Below are positions 22,885 through 43,150 of a stretch of 64,000 nt of DNA, piece after piece. The DNA comes from Monodelphis domestica (lineage: Eukaryota > Chordata > Mammalia > Didelphimorphia > Didelphidae). Made by a program: the position numbers and the translations under genes. The stretch spans positions 213,691,019 through 213,755,018 of the forward strand of contig NC_077228.1 in assembly GCF_027887165.1 (NCBI RefSeq), read 5' to 3'. A model generated the notes under the pieces. That model was not told the origin of the DNA and searched no databases. It worked only from the letters and a program-made list of their open reading frames with translations. Numbering within the stretch: position 1 is the stretch's first letter; the number at the start of each line of letters is the position of its first letter.

Positions 22885-25365
22885 TCATTCCCCAATTGAA
22901 GGGCATCCCCTCATTTTCCAAATTTTGGCCACCACAAAGAGTGCAGCTATGAATATTCTTGTACAAGTTTTTTTACTTATTGTCTCTTTGGGGTACAAAC
23001 CCAGCAGTGCTATGGCTGGATCAAAGGGCAGACAGTCTTTTAGCACCCTTTGGGCATAGTTCCAAATTGCCCTCCAGAATGGTTGGATCAATTCACAACT
23101 CCACCAGCAATGAATTAATGTCCCTACTTTGCCACATCCCCTCCAGCATTCATTACTTTCCTTTGCTGTCATGTTAGCCATTCTGCTAGGTGTGAGGTGA
23201 TACCTCAGGGTTGTTTTGATTTGCATCTCCCTGATTATAAGAGATGTAGAACACTTTTTCATGTGCTTATTAATAGCTTTGATTTCTTTGGCTGAGAACT
23301 GCCTGTTCATGTCCCTTGCCCATTTATCAATTAGAGAATGGCTTGATTTTTTGTACAATTGATGTAGCTCTTTGTAAATTTGAGTAATTAAACCTTTGTC
23401 AGAGGTTTTTATGAAGTTTGTTTCCCAATTTGTTGCTTCCTTTCTGGTTTTAGTTACATTGGTTTTGTTTGTACAAAAACTTTTTAATTTGATGTATTCC
23501 AGATTATTTATTTTGCATTTTGTGAATCTTTCTAAGTCTTGCTTGGTTTTAAAGCCTCTCCCTCCCCAAAGGTCTGACATGTATACTATTCTGTGTTGGC
23601 CTAATTTTCTTATAGTTTCCTTCTTTATGTTCAAGTCATTCACCCATTTTGAATTTATCTTGGTGTAGGGTGTGAGGTGTTGATCTAAACCTAATCTTTC
23701 CCACACTGTCCTCCAATTTTCCCAGCAGTTTTTATGAAGTAGTGGGTTTTTGTCCCAAACGCTGGGATCTTTGGGTTTGTCATATACTGTCTTGCTGAGG
23801 TCACTTACCCCAAGTCTATTCCACTGATCCTCCTTTCTGTCTCTTAGCCAGTACCAAATTGTTTTGATGACCTCTGCTTTATAATATAGTCTGAGATCTG
23901 GGAATGCAAGGCCCCCTTCCTTTGTATTTTTTTTCATTATTTCCCTGGATATCCTTGATCCTTTGTTCTTACAAATGAACTTTGTTATGGTTTTTTCTAG
24001 ATCAGTAAAAAAGTTTTTTGGAAGTTCCATGGGTATGGCACTAAATAGATAGATGAGTTTGGGTAGGATGGTCATTTTTATTATATTGGCTCGTCCTACC
24101 CATGAGCAGTTAATGTTTTTCCAATTGTTCAAGTCTAGTTTTAGTTGTGTGGAGAGTGTTTTGTAGTTGTGTTCATAAAGTTCCTGTGTTTGTCTCGGGA
24201 GATAGATTCCTAAGTATTTTATTTTGTCTAAGGTAATTTTGAATGGGATTTCTCTTTCTAGTTCTTGCTGTTGAGCTGTGTTGGAAATATATAGAAATGC
24301 TGATGACTTATGTGGGTTTATTTTGTATCCTGCAACTTTACTAAAGTTGTTGATTATTTCGATTAGCTTTTTGGTTGAATCTCTAGGATTCTTTAAGTAG
24401 ACCATCATGTCATCTGCAAAGAGTGATAACTTGGTCTCCTCATTGCTGATTTTAATGCCTTCAATTTCTTTTTCTTCTCTAATTGCTACTGCTAGTGTTT
24501 CTAGTACAATGTCAAATAATAGAGGTGATAATGGGCATCCTTGTTTCACTCCTGAGCTTAATGGGAATGCATCTAGTTTATCCCCATTGCAGATGATGTT
24601 TGCTGATGGTTTTAGATATATACTGCTTATTATTTTTAGGAACAACCCTTCTATTGCTATGCTTTCTAGTGTTTTTAATAGGAATGGGTGTTGTATTTTA
24701 TCAAAGGCTTTTTCTGCGTCTATTGAAATAATCATGTGATTTTTGTTGGTTTGCTTGTTGATGTGGTCAAGTATGTGGATGGTTTTCCTAATATTGAACC
24801 AGCCCTGCATCCCTGGTATAAATCCTACTTGATCATGGTGAATGACTCTTCTGATCACTTGCTGGAGTCTTTTTGCTAGTATCCTATTTAAGATTTTTGC
24901 ATCTATATTTATTAGGGAGATTGGTCTATAATTTTCTTTCTCTGTTTTTGGCCTGCCTGGCTTTGGAATTAGTACCATGTTTGTGTCATAAAAGGAATTT
25001 GGTAGAACTCCCTCTTTGCTTATTATGTCAAGTAGTTTGTATAGTATTGGGGTTAGTTGTTCTTTGAATGTTTGATAGAATTCACTGGTGAATCCATCAG
25101 GCCATGGGGATTTTTTCTTAGGAAGTTCTTTGATGTCCTGTTGGATTTCTGTTTCTGATATGGGATTATTTAAGAAATCTATTTCTTCTTCTGTTAGTCT
25201 AGGCAATTTATATTTTTTTAGATATTCATCCATATCACCTAGGTTGGTGTATTTATTGCAGAGCTTGTGGATAGTTTCCATTTGGGGAGGCATGTTTTGA
25301 TTTTGTTTGGATTTCATCCTCATTCTCTTCTTTTCCTTGGGTACTCCCTCCATAAAAGTTTTCAA
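22885..25365 (-). CDS. L1 ORF2-like reverse transcriptase ORF, 826 codons, endonuclease missing
   Basis: This is LINE-1 ORF2 protein, which performs target-primed reverse transcription. The open frame runs from the finger region ([17 protein letters not shown] near residue 40) through the RT core ([38 protein letters not shown], catalytic FADDMMVY) to the C-terminal region with RTRRTLY-type sequence just beyond the stop. The N-terminal apurinic endonuclease domain is absent: the first ~37 residues come from unrelated leader sequence in another frame. The stop at 22885-22887 is TGA where the sister copy at 27.3 kb reads TGG (GE-W-LNKLWY), removing roughly 60 C-terminal residues. The frame is otherwise unbroken, so the insertion is young. 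Family assignment is certain; activity in cis is unlikely without endonuclease. Confidence 0.93.
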   Translation of the reverse strand: MKTFMEGVPKEKKRMRMKSKQNQNMPPQMETIHKLCNKYTNLGDMDEYLKKYKLPRLTEEEIDFLNNPISETEIQQDIKELPKKKSPWPDGFTSEFYQTFKEQLTPILYKLLDIISKEGVLPNSFYDTNMVLIPKPGRPKTEKENYRPISLINIDAKILNRILAKRLQQVIRRVIHHDQVGFIPGMQGWFNIRKTIHILDHINKQTNKNHMIISIDAEKAFDKIQHPFLLKTLESIAIEGLFLKIISSIYLKPSANIICNGDKLDAFPLSSGVKQGCPLSPLLFDIVLETLAVAIREEKEIEGIKISNEETKLSLFADDMMVYLKNPRDSTKKLIEIINNFSKVAGYKINPHKSSAFLYISNTAQQQELEREIPFKITLDKIKYLGIYLPRQTQELYEHNYKTLSTQLKLDLNNWKNINCSWVGRANIIKMTILPKLIYLFSAIPMELPKNFFTDLEKTITKFICKNKGSRISREIMKKNTKEGGLAFPDLRLYYKAEVIKTIWYWLRDRKEDQWNRLGVSDLSKTVYDKPKDPSVWDKNPLLHKNCWENWRTVWERLGLDQHLTPYTKINSKWVNDLNIKKETIRKLGQHRIVYMSDLWGGRGFKTKQDLERFTKCKINNLEYIKLKSFCTNKTNVTKTRKEATNWETNFIKTSDKGLITQIYKELHQLYKKSSHSLIDKWARDMNRQFSAKEIKAINKHMKKCSTSLIIREMQIKTTLRYHLTPSRMANMTAKESNECWRGCGKVGTLIHCWWSCELIQPFWRAIWNYAQRVLKDCLPFDPAIALLGLYPKETISKKTCTRIFIAALFVVAKIWKMRGCPSIGE

Positions 25366-26032
25366 TAGTCACTTTTTCCCCCCTTTCTTCTTGAAGGCTT
25401 GATTTTGGGACATGTGAGCCATCCCTTTGGTGGTTTTATTCCCCTTTCCTTTTTGGTCTGGGGCCTGGGTGATATGGGCGGGTTTTCTGTGAATTTAGGT
25501 TTCCTCAGACTAGTTCTTCCCAGCCTCCGAGGTTTCTTAGAGCGCTGGGCCCCTGTGTTCAGCCCAACCACCCAGGGGATCAGCGTAGCCCGCCCAGGTG
25601 TTCAGCTCCGCCCAGGTGCTCAGTGCAACTGCCCCGGAGTTCCGCAGCCCACTGTGTTCAGCTCAGGATTCTCCTGTGAAACCACCCTGAGAGGTCGTTT
25701 CCTTGCAGTCTTTAGATCCCAAGGACCCTGGTGTGCCCCCCCAGACAGAGACGCTTCTCACTCACTAGCTGTCCCAGTGAGCGCTCTGATAGCTTACTCT
25801 GGTTTGGTGGGGGAGAGGGGCGGATCAGTTCACATTTTTGTGTGAGCTTTTCCTCCTCCTTATAGTATGGAAATGTTCAAACCCCACGTACCTTCGTTCC
25901 TGTGGGATACTGGAGAGTCCCTCCGTTCTTCCAAAGGTGATTTTTATGCTCTTTTGAGGTAGTCTATTTCCTTCGGTGCTGGGGAGAGGAAGAAAGTTGC
26001 GTCTAGATTGCAGCCATGTTTACCCCGAAGTC
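25270..26032 (-). promoter_or_regulatory. L1 5' UTR/leader with promoter-like GC-rich sequence
   Basis: This stretch is the 5' end of the L1 in minus orientation. It is GC-richer than its surroundings and contains an open frame at 25362-25571 (RSKKPRRLGRTSLRKPKF), which may be the start of ORF1 or leader translation. On the + strand gcagCCATGTTTacc at about 26011-26025 places a YY1-type CCATnTT motif within about 20 bp of the element's 5' end, the position at which YY1 sets the start site of human L1. Promoter function here is inference. Confidence 0.6.
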
Positions 26033-26045
26033 CTTATCATTTCTT

Positions 26046-26318
26046 ATAGCACAATAGTAGTCCATTACCAACATGTACTATAATTTATTCGGTCATTCCC
26101 CTATTGATGGACAACCTCTCAGTTTCATATTCTTTGCTGCTACAAAAAGAGCATCTATACATATTTTTGTACAAGTCAGTTCTTTGCCCTTTTTTAATTA
26201 CCTCTTTGGAATACAGACCCAGTAGTGGTTTCACAGGATCAAAGGGTATGCACAGTTTTATAGCCCCTTGGGCATAGTTTTGAATTGTCCTCTAGAATGG
26301 TTGGATCAGTTCACAAGA
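26046..26318 (-). mobile_element. Older L1 3' fragment, distal part
   Basis: Minus-strand L1 ORF2 C-terminal sequence (+ strand: agcacaatagtagtccatta, cctctagaatggttggatca). It is more diverged than the young L1 and ends near 26318, where a plus-strand L1 begins. It is the continuation of the piece ending at 22311. Confidence 0.75.
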
Positions 26319-26327
26319 TTTTCATCT

Positions 26328-27850
26328 TTTAAAGAAATCAAAACTATTAATAAGCACATGAAAAAGTGTCCTAAATCTCTTATAATCAGAGAAATGCAAA
26401 TAACAACAACTCTGAGGTATCACCTCACACCTAGCAGATTGGCTAACGTGACAGCAAAGGAAAGTAATGAATATGGGAGGGGGTGTGGCAAAGTTGGGAC
26501 ATTAATTCATTGCTGGTGGGCTTGTGAATTGATCCAACCATTCTGGAGGGCAATTTGGGACTATGCCCAAAGGGCGCTAAAAGACTGTCTGCCCTTTGAT
26601 CCAGCCATAGCACTGCTGGGTTTGTACCCTGTAGCATTCCAGGCATATTCACATCTAAGAAATATGAATGATGTATGGATATTGCATTATCAGACACATG
26701 GTTGAACTCTGATATTTGTGAGCGGACTCTTGACCTAGCCATGCTGCCTTTGTTCAGGGCAAACTCATTAACATTCAGCTGCTGAGCAAAACTCATTTGC
26801 AAAAGCTGTGGGTTGAAGTCAGCACTCCCAGAAGGTGTTCTCATTACCATTGCATCCAATGTGAATCAACTATGCTTTGTTACTTATTCATTGAGCACCT
26901 CCCAATCCACACTGGAATAAATATGGGAAGTGGTCCCCTGATCTTTCTGTTGGATTTCCATTCTCACGCTTGATACTCTTTTCCTCTTTTCTATCTAGGA
27001 ACTCTTGCTTCCACAAGTTCTATTATTTCTTACATTTTCCTTTAATTATTTTTCTAAGGAAAATGTCATCAGGGACCAGTGCCGCTCCCTACTTAAATTA
27101 ACTTGTCCGTGTCTCTTTATTTATCACCCATTTTCTCAGACTCCTTGCTCCTTCTTGAGCCCAAACCCACTAAGGAAAATTTTTATGTAATAGCCGCTGG
27201 CCAGTCTGTTATATACCCCAAAGAGATAATAAGGAAAAAGACTTGTACAAGAATATTCATAGTTGCACTCTTTGTGGTGGTAAAAAATTGGAAAATGAGG
27301 AGATGCCCTCCAATTGGGGAATGGCTGAACAAATTGTGGTATCTGTTGGTGATGGAATACTATTGTGCAAAAAGGAATAATAAAGTGGAGGAATTCCATG
27401 TGAACTGGAACGACCTCCAGGAATCGATACAGAGTGAGAGGAGCAGAACCAGGAGAACATTATATACAGAGACTGATACACTGTGGTACATTCGAATGTA
27501 ATGGACTTCTCCATTAGTCTCAATGCAGTGATCCTGAACAACTTGAAGGGATTTATGAGAAAGAACACTATCCACATTCAAAGGGAAAACTGTGGGAGTA
27601 GAAACACAGAAGAAAAACAACTGCTTGATCACATGGATCGAGGGGGATATGATTGGGGATGTAGACTGTAAATGATCACCCTAGTACAAACATCAACAAC
27701 ATGGAAATAGGTTTTGATCAAGGACACATGTAAAACCCAGAGGAATTGCACATCTGTTACAGGAGCGGTTAGGTGGAGGGGAGGGAAGGAACATGATTCT
27801 TGTAACCAGGGGGAAATGTTCTAAATTGACTAATTAAATAAAAATTTCAA
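26328..27850 (+). mobile_element. L1 ORF2 C-terminus and 3' UTR, plus strand, split by a 584-bp insertion
   Basis: The first segment (26328-26629) translates as L1 ORF2 C-terminal sequence ([46 protein letters not shown]). The reading resumes at 27214 ([52 protein letters not shown]) and runs into the 3' UTR with an A-rich end near 27850. The interruption at 26630-27213 has its own 5-bp duplication. The element is 5'-truncated and is convergent with no functional ORF. Confidence 0.9.
26630..27213. mobile_element. 584-bp insertion in L1, solo-LTR-like
   Basis: The insertion interrupts L1 sequence exactly and is bracketed by TACCC at 26625-26629 and 27214-27218, a 5-bp duplication typical of retroviral integration. 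It begins TGTAGC and has an AATAAA near 26917 about halfway along, as expected for an LTR. The other end (gtctgttata) is not a canonical CA, so LTR identity is inferred. No coding motif was recognised. Confidence 0.5.
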
Positions 27851-27894
27851 AACACTAACAACACCCCCCCCCCAACAAGACTTCCATCTTTAAT

Positions 27895-28030
27895 GAAGAA
27901 CAGGAAATCCCTGAGCTTCAGTTTCTTCATCTATAGAATGGATGTACATCTCCAGTACCTATCTTTCCGGTTTATTGTGAGGTTCAAATAAGATAGTGTA
28001 ATTACTTTGCAAATCTTAAAAACAAACAAA
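27895..28030 (-). mobile_element. MIR-like fragment
   Basis: cttcagtttcttcatctata and attgtgaggttcaaataaga are the MIR-family motifs, followed by an A/C-rich tail. Confidence 0.55.
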
Positions 28031-28287
28031 CAATAAAAATCTTGATACTTTGATACTGGATAGCTTCCCCTCATTCCCTTGGCTCCTGATGATTGAATAT
28101 TAAGCAGAGTCCAGTAAAAATCTTGCTCAGAAATTTACTAGCTTTATCTCCAGAGTTTTTTGGTCAATAAAGTTATTGATTGATTGTGTGACCTTGGGTA
28201 AATTGCTTCATTCTGTTTCCTTATTTGTAAAAGTTACTAGCACATTTGTTACTTGTCTCCAGGATTGTTAAAAGAAAAGCATTTTAG

Positions 28288-28480
28288 GAGGTTGCTGGGT
28301 AGCTCATTGAGAGCCAGGCTTAGAGATGGGAGGTCCTAGGTTCAAATTTGACCTCAGACACTGCCTAGCTGTGTGACCCTGGGCAAGTCACTTAACCTCC
28401 ATTGCCTAGTCCTTACCACTCCTCTGTCTTAGAATCCATAGTATTGATTATAAGGTGGAAAGGTTTTAAAAATAAATAAA
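28288..28480 (+). mobile_element. CORE-SINE
   Basis: Near-complete copy with a short head deletion (gctgggtagctcattgagag), intact core and an AAATA-type tail. It is the last repeat before the FDXR promoter, about 450 bp upstream of the first CCAAT box. Confidence 0.92.
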
Positions 28481-28939
28481 AGAGGAAAGCATTTTGTAAA
28501 CCAGATGCTATAGAAATGGCAGTAGTTATTTTTATTATCTGAAACCAAAAGGCCCCAGGGTTACACTAAAATGGGAACAGACGAGGTGCTGCAGATAGAG
28601 CCCCAAGGGTTTAGTGTTAGTTCTGCCACAGTGACAAAATATATGTGACTTTGAATTCCACTCCGTGCCTCAATTTTCTCATCTGTAAAAAGGGTAACTT
28701 TAAGTACTCTTCCAGCTCTGAGAAGTCATATACTTCAGAGACAGGGCATACACAATTCCCTACTTTGGAAAGAAGTAATATGCGATTGAACCTGAGGTGA
28801 GGAGAATAGAGAGGAGGGGAGAGATGCCGGAGGGATGGTAAAGTCGACCCAGTCCGGTATAGTAGCCCAGGAAAAAGTGGTAAGGAAAGTCATCCCCGAC
28901 CTTCTAGGATTAATCACCCAACTATGGTACTAAGAATCC

Positions 28940-29437
28940 TTTTAAGGATTGGCTGGGACTAGGCTCAGTCTGATCTTTGGAACGAATCATAGAAAGACAA
29001 GGCGGGGAAAATCTTTATCTTGGGCCCAATCTCGACTCCCTTAGTGAAGGGGGCGGGGCAAATCAGAACGCTCGTTCTCATTGGCTGAGGTCTGTGCCCA
29101 GCATAGTTTTGGAGGCAGGAAAGTTATCCTTCCCCCTTATTCCCTTAGCTACTGATGATTGGCTCAAATGAGCATTAAGGCCGCCCATGTAACGTCAGAT
29201 TCCTGTCTTCTCCCGGAAGCTGGGGTGGGGGTGGGACTGTGCAAGACGGAAGGTGGAGCTCTAGGACGGGGCACCACCCAGAAGGGGGTGGGGCCATGAT
29301 GGTTACCAGTAGTGTCCGCTGCGGGAAGGGCGGGGTCTCGGTGTTGACGAGAGAGTGGGCGGGATGGGCCGGGGCTTCTGGAAGCCCTAAGGTCTCGGTC
29401 TAGTTTCCCACAGGTACTCCTTTCTCCCTGGCCCTCC
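28940..29437 (+). promoter_or_regulatory. FDXR: FDXR promoter, CCAAT/GC-box type
   Basis: A GC-rich, CpG-bearing region ends at the FDXR ATG. Three inverted CCAAT boxes with the same core ATTGGCT occur at 28948, 29080 and 29158. GC boxes include GGGCGGGGC at about 29051-29059 and GGGCGGGG at about 29328, plus GGGCGGG near 29356. No TATA box is evident, as is usual for a housekeeping mitochondrial gene. The ATG context is ccctccATGG. Confidence 0.75.
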
Positions 29438-40665
<11,228 letters not shown>

Positions 40666-41087
40666 CTCTTCAGCTCTGGCCCAGGCCCCAAAATGTGGCC
40701 TGAGTGATGCAAGAATGTGACCTGACCTGGGCTGGGCCAGAGAAGGGGCAAGGAAGGACAAAGGACAGTCTGCCCTTGAGCCCTGTCCTTGCTGCCTCCC
40801 TCCTTCCACTCCTTTTTCTCAGGGGTCCCCATTGCCTCCAGTCCCCACCCCCCAACTGCTTTTTGTTTTTAGCATCTTCTGTTTCAGTCTCTAGCATTTG
40901 GATCACTTGGGAAGGAGTGTGGGGAGGGACAGTTCCGGGTCTGTCTGCATCCCCAGCAGCCTCAGCTTCCATCTGGGTTCTACCCCAGACATTCTTCTGC
41001 CCACTTTCATCCCAACCCATCCTTCATCTGACTGGCCTGGGCAGTGGGAGGAGGCTCAGGTGTCAGGAACCAAGGTGGAAGAAGAGG

Positions 41088-41105
41088 AATAAAGGTGGAA
41101 ATAAA
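41088..41105 (+). terminator. FDXR: FDXR polyadenylation signals
   Basis: Two AATAAA hexamers at 41088-41093 and 41100-41105, about 425 nt after the FDXR stop, followed by a GT-rich stretch (tttgtgagatgttctttgg). The inferred cleavage site is near 41120. The 3' UTR itself shows no repeat. Confidence 0.85.
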
Positions 41106-41120
41106 GAACTTTGTGAGATG

Positions 41121-41859
41121 TTCTTTGGATTCCTGTCCACATTATCCTCTCAATAGCCCTTGGCCTTGCATGGCCACCAGGTGGTGCTCTGTCTCCCCTG
41201 TAGAGGCCCCCTCCTTACTGTTTTTGGGTCTAGGGTCAATGGGGGACCCAGGCCCCTTCCCCGAAATTCTTTGCCACTCCCAATCTTCTGTCTTTGCCTC
41301 CAAAAAGGATGACTTCTTTTTGTGGTACGGGCCTGTGGCAGCCCTTGTGAAGTGCAGGGACTTCCAAGGGGAAGAATGTTTATTTTAAAGAATGGAAAGC
41401 CGTGCTAGATCTCAGAGCATAGTGAAAATAGTTCTCAGGGTCTCCAAGTGAATCCTTCAATAGTGGAGGCTGAGTAGCCCCAGTCAGCCTCATCTCCCTC
41501 AGGCTTTCATTGGCTTCTCCTAGGCTGTTCACATTGGGTTCCGGAGGAGGGGGAGGAAGAGGAAAGGCAGAGCCGGGTGGGAGCTGTCCTTCATCTCTCC
41601 CTGGTCACAAGGACTTGCCGTCCAGCCTTTCCATCTGTGTGGGGTACCCCTCCTCCCGCCTGGAGCGCCTTCAGCTCTTGCCGTCATTGATCCCGCCTTC
41701 CACTCGACAGTTCAAGCCCCTTTTTGAAGTTGGGGGGGGGGGGTCACTCCTAGAGCTCAGGAAACGGTGTGTTTTCTAGAAAAGAAGAGATCCAAAGCGC
41801 AGAAAAGAAGCCAGGAGTCCTGGCCCCCCACGGCCTCTTTTTTCTGACTCCCCCTCCTG
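41121..41859. other. FDXR-GRIN2C intergenic, unique sequence
   Basis: GC-moderate unique sequence with a G-run at about 41732-41742; no exon recognised. Confidence 0.5.
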
Positions 41860-43150
41860 GTAGCTTCCCTTCCCCAAATGGATTGACGAGGAGGTGGGCC
41901 GAAAGGATCGAAGCACCCGCCTTAAGGCCGAATCAAAGTGGTTTGAGGAGCCCAAGCGGTCCAGCCCTGTCTTCCGGCTGATTCCGGGCTGGCTCAGGGA
42001 GCAGAAGGGGGGCTGCGCTCCGAGGGACTGGCGGGCGGGGGGGTGAGGGGGCGTGGAGGCGGAGAGAACCGATGCCCCAGCAGGACTTGCCAGGGACTAG
42101 GCAACCTCGGCAGTCGACTCGGTCACATTTAAACTGGCGAGCGAAGCGCAGCTGGAAGGACCAGCCTAGTCCCTGGAGCCAGGGAGCGAGGGGGACGAGG
42201 GCCGGGGGCATGAAGTCCCGGGGAGGGCCCAGCCCAGCTCGTCTGATAGGGGCGCCAGAGTGCCTGGGCTTGGTTCCCAACTGAACGCTCGCAGTGCCCC
42301 TCTGGAGTCACAGGGAGCCCTTGGCTGGGCGGCCGAAGGCTAAGTATCAGAGTCGCGGGTCTCTGTGAAGTGTAGGAGGCGAAGGCGCAAGAAGACGGGC
42401 GGACGGGTGCAGCGCCCCTTCTTTTCTAGGGTGAGTGCACCGCAGGAGGCGGGGCGGGCCAGCAACCCCAGGTTGGGGGGCGGCGGCAACTTCACCACCA
42501 ACTTAGGGTTCCTGGGGCTGGGGATCCAGTCGGAGATGGGGCAAAGGACTGCGGAGACCTAGGCAAAAGGATACCCGGAGAACTCTGGAGCGCGCACGGT
42601 CCTGCTCTGTTCCTGGAAGAAGGACAGCAAGCTGGAAGGGAGCACTCGGACCAAAGACCTGGGGGATCTACTGGAGACTGTGAGCCCGGGAGAGGGGAGC
42701 GCGGTGCAGAGCAGCAGAGAGCAAGGGGACATACAGGAGAAAAACGAGCTGGGAGGGGACGCCCTGGGGACGCGAGGAAGGACGTGAGCAGAGGCCCTGA
42801 ACAGCGCTCGGCGCTGGGTCTAGTCGGCCTGCGGGGGCGAGAAGGAATACGAGAGGTCCCTTCGCTGGCTTAGCCTGGGGCAGGTGGGACTGGGAGGAGG
42901 TGACCGGGTACCCAAGTGGTCAAACTGCCTGCATGAGTCTCCAGCCCCCGCCTCACATCCCACCCAGCCAACTGTTGCCAACAGTGGGGTCCCACGCTAC
43001 AAACCTTGACTACATCTGGTTCGAGCCCAGGGAACCGGATCGGGTGGGAGGTGACGAGAAGTCCGCCTGTCCCCACCTAGGAACAGTCTCCTTGGGATAG
43101 TGTCGGAACCTCTATCATCCCGCCAGTTCGCTCTCTGTCCTTCCCCGCCA
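41860..43150 (+). promoter_or_regulatory. GRIN2C: CpG-rich region, probable GRIN2C promoter and 5' UTR exon
   Basis: The stretch has dense CpG and G-rich blocks (gcgggcggggg near 42029, ggcggggcgggcc near 42448, ggggggcggcgg near 42476) between the end of FDXR and the first GRIN2C coding exon, with no coding homology. GRIN2 genes have non-coding first exons, so a 5' UTR exon probably lies here. Its borders cannot be set; candidate donors exist but none is decisive. A G12 run lies just outside at about 43317-43328. Confidence 0.5.

Larger units (their letters stand above)
22325..26032 (-). mobile_element. Young L1 insertion, 5' end preserved, internally deleted
   Basis: The element reads on the minus strand from 26032 down to 22325 and is flanked by a perfect 13-bp target duplication CTTATCATTTCTT at 22312-22324 and 26033-26045. 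Its 5' end (gacttcggggtaaacatggc) looks like a genuine L1 5' UTR start. The leader (to about 25270) is only about 0.75 kb, too short for full ORF1 plus the ORF2 endonuclease, so an internal deletion joins leader/ORF1-like sequence to ORF2. The 3' UTR includes a G-rich tract (C-run on + at about 22437-22447) and ends near 22372, followed by A8, 29 bp of other sequence and a second A8. It sits inside an older minus-strand L1 3' fragment. Confidence 0.9.

Noticed and set aside
25399-25845. 148-residue plus-strand frame
   Set aside because: Antisense to the L1 leader; GC-rich sequence with few stops. An antisense L1 promoter product is conceivable but unsupported.
22235-27850. Opposed L1 fragments as one twin-primed (5'-inverted) L1
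   Set aside because: The minus and plus pieces cover the same C-terminal part of ORF2, whereas twin priming would give adjacent, non-overlapping parts.
40704-41388. Overlapping frames after the FDXR stop (up to 150 residues)
   Set aside because: They lie in the GC-rich FDXR 3' UTR and past the poly(A) signals, with no homology recognised.
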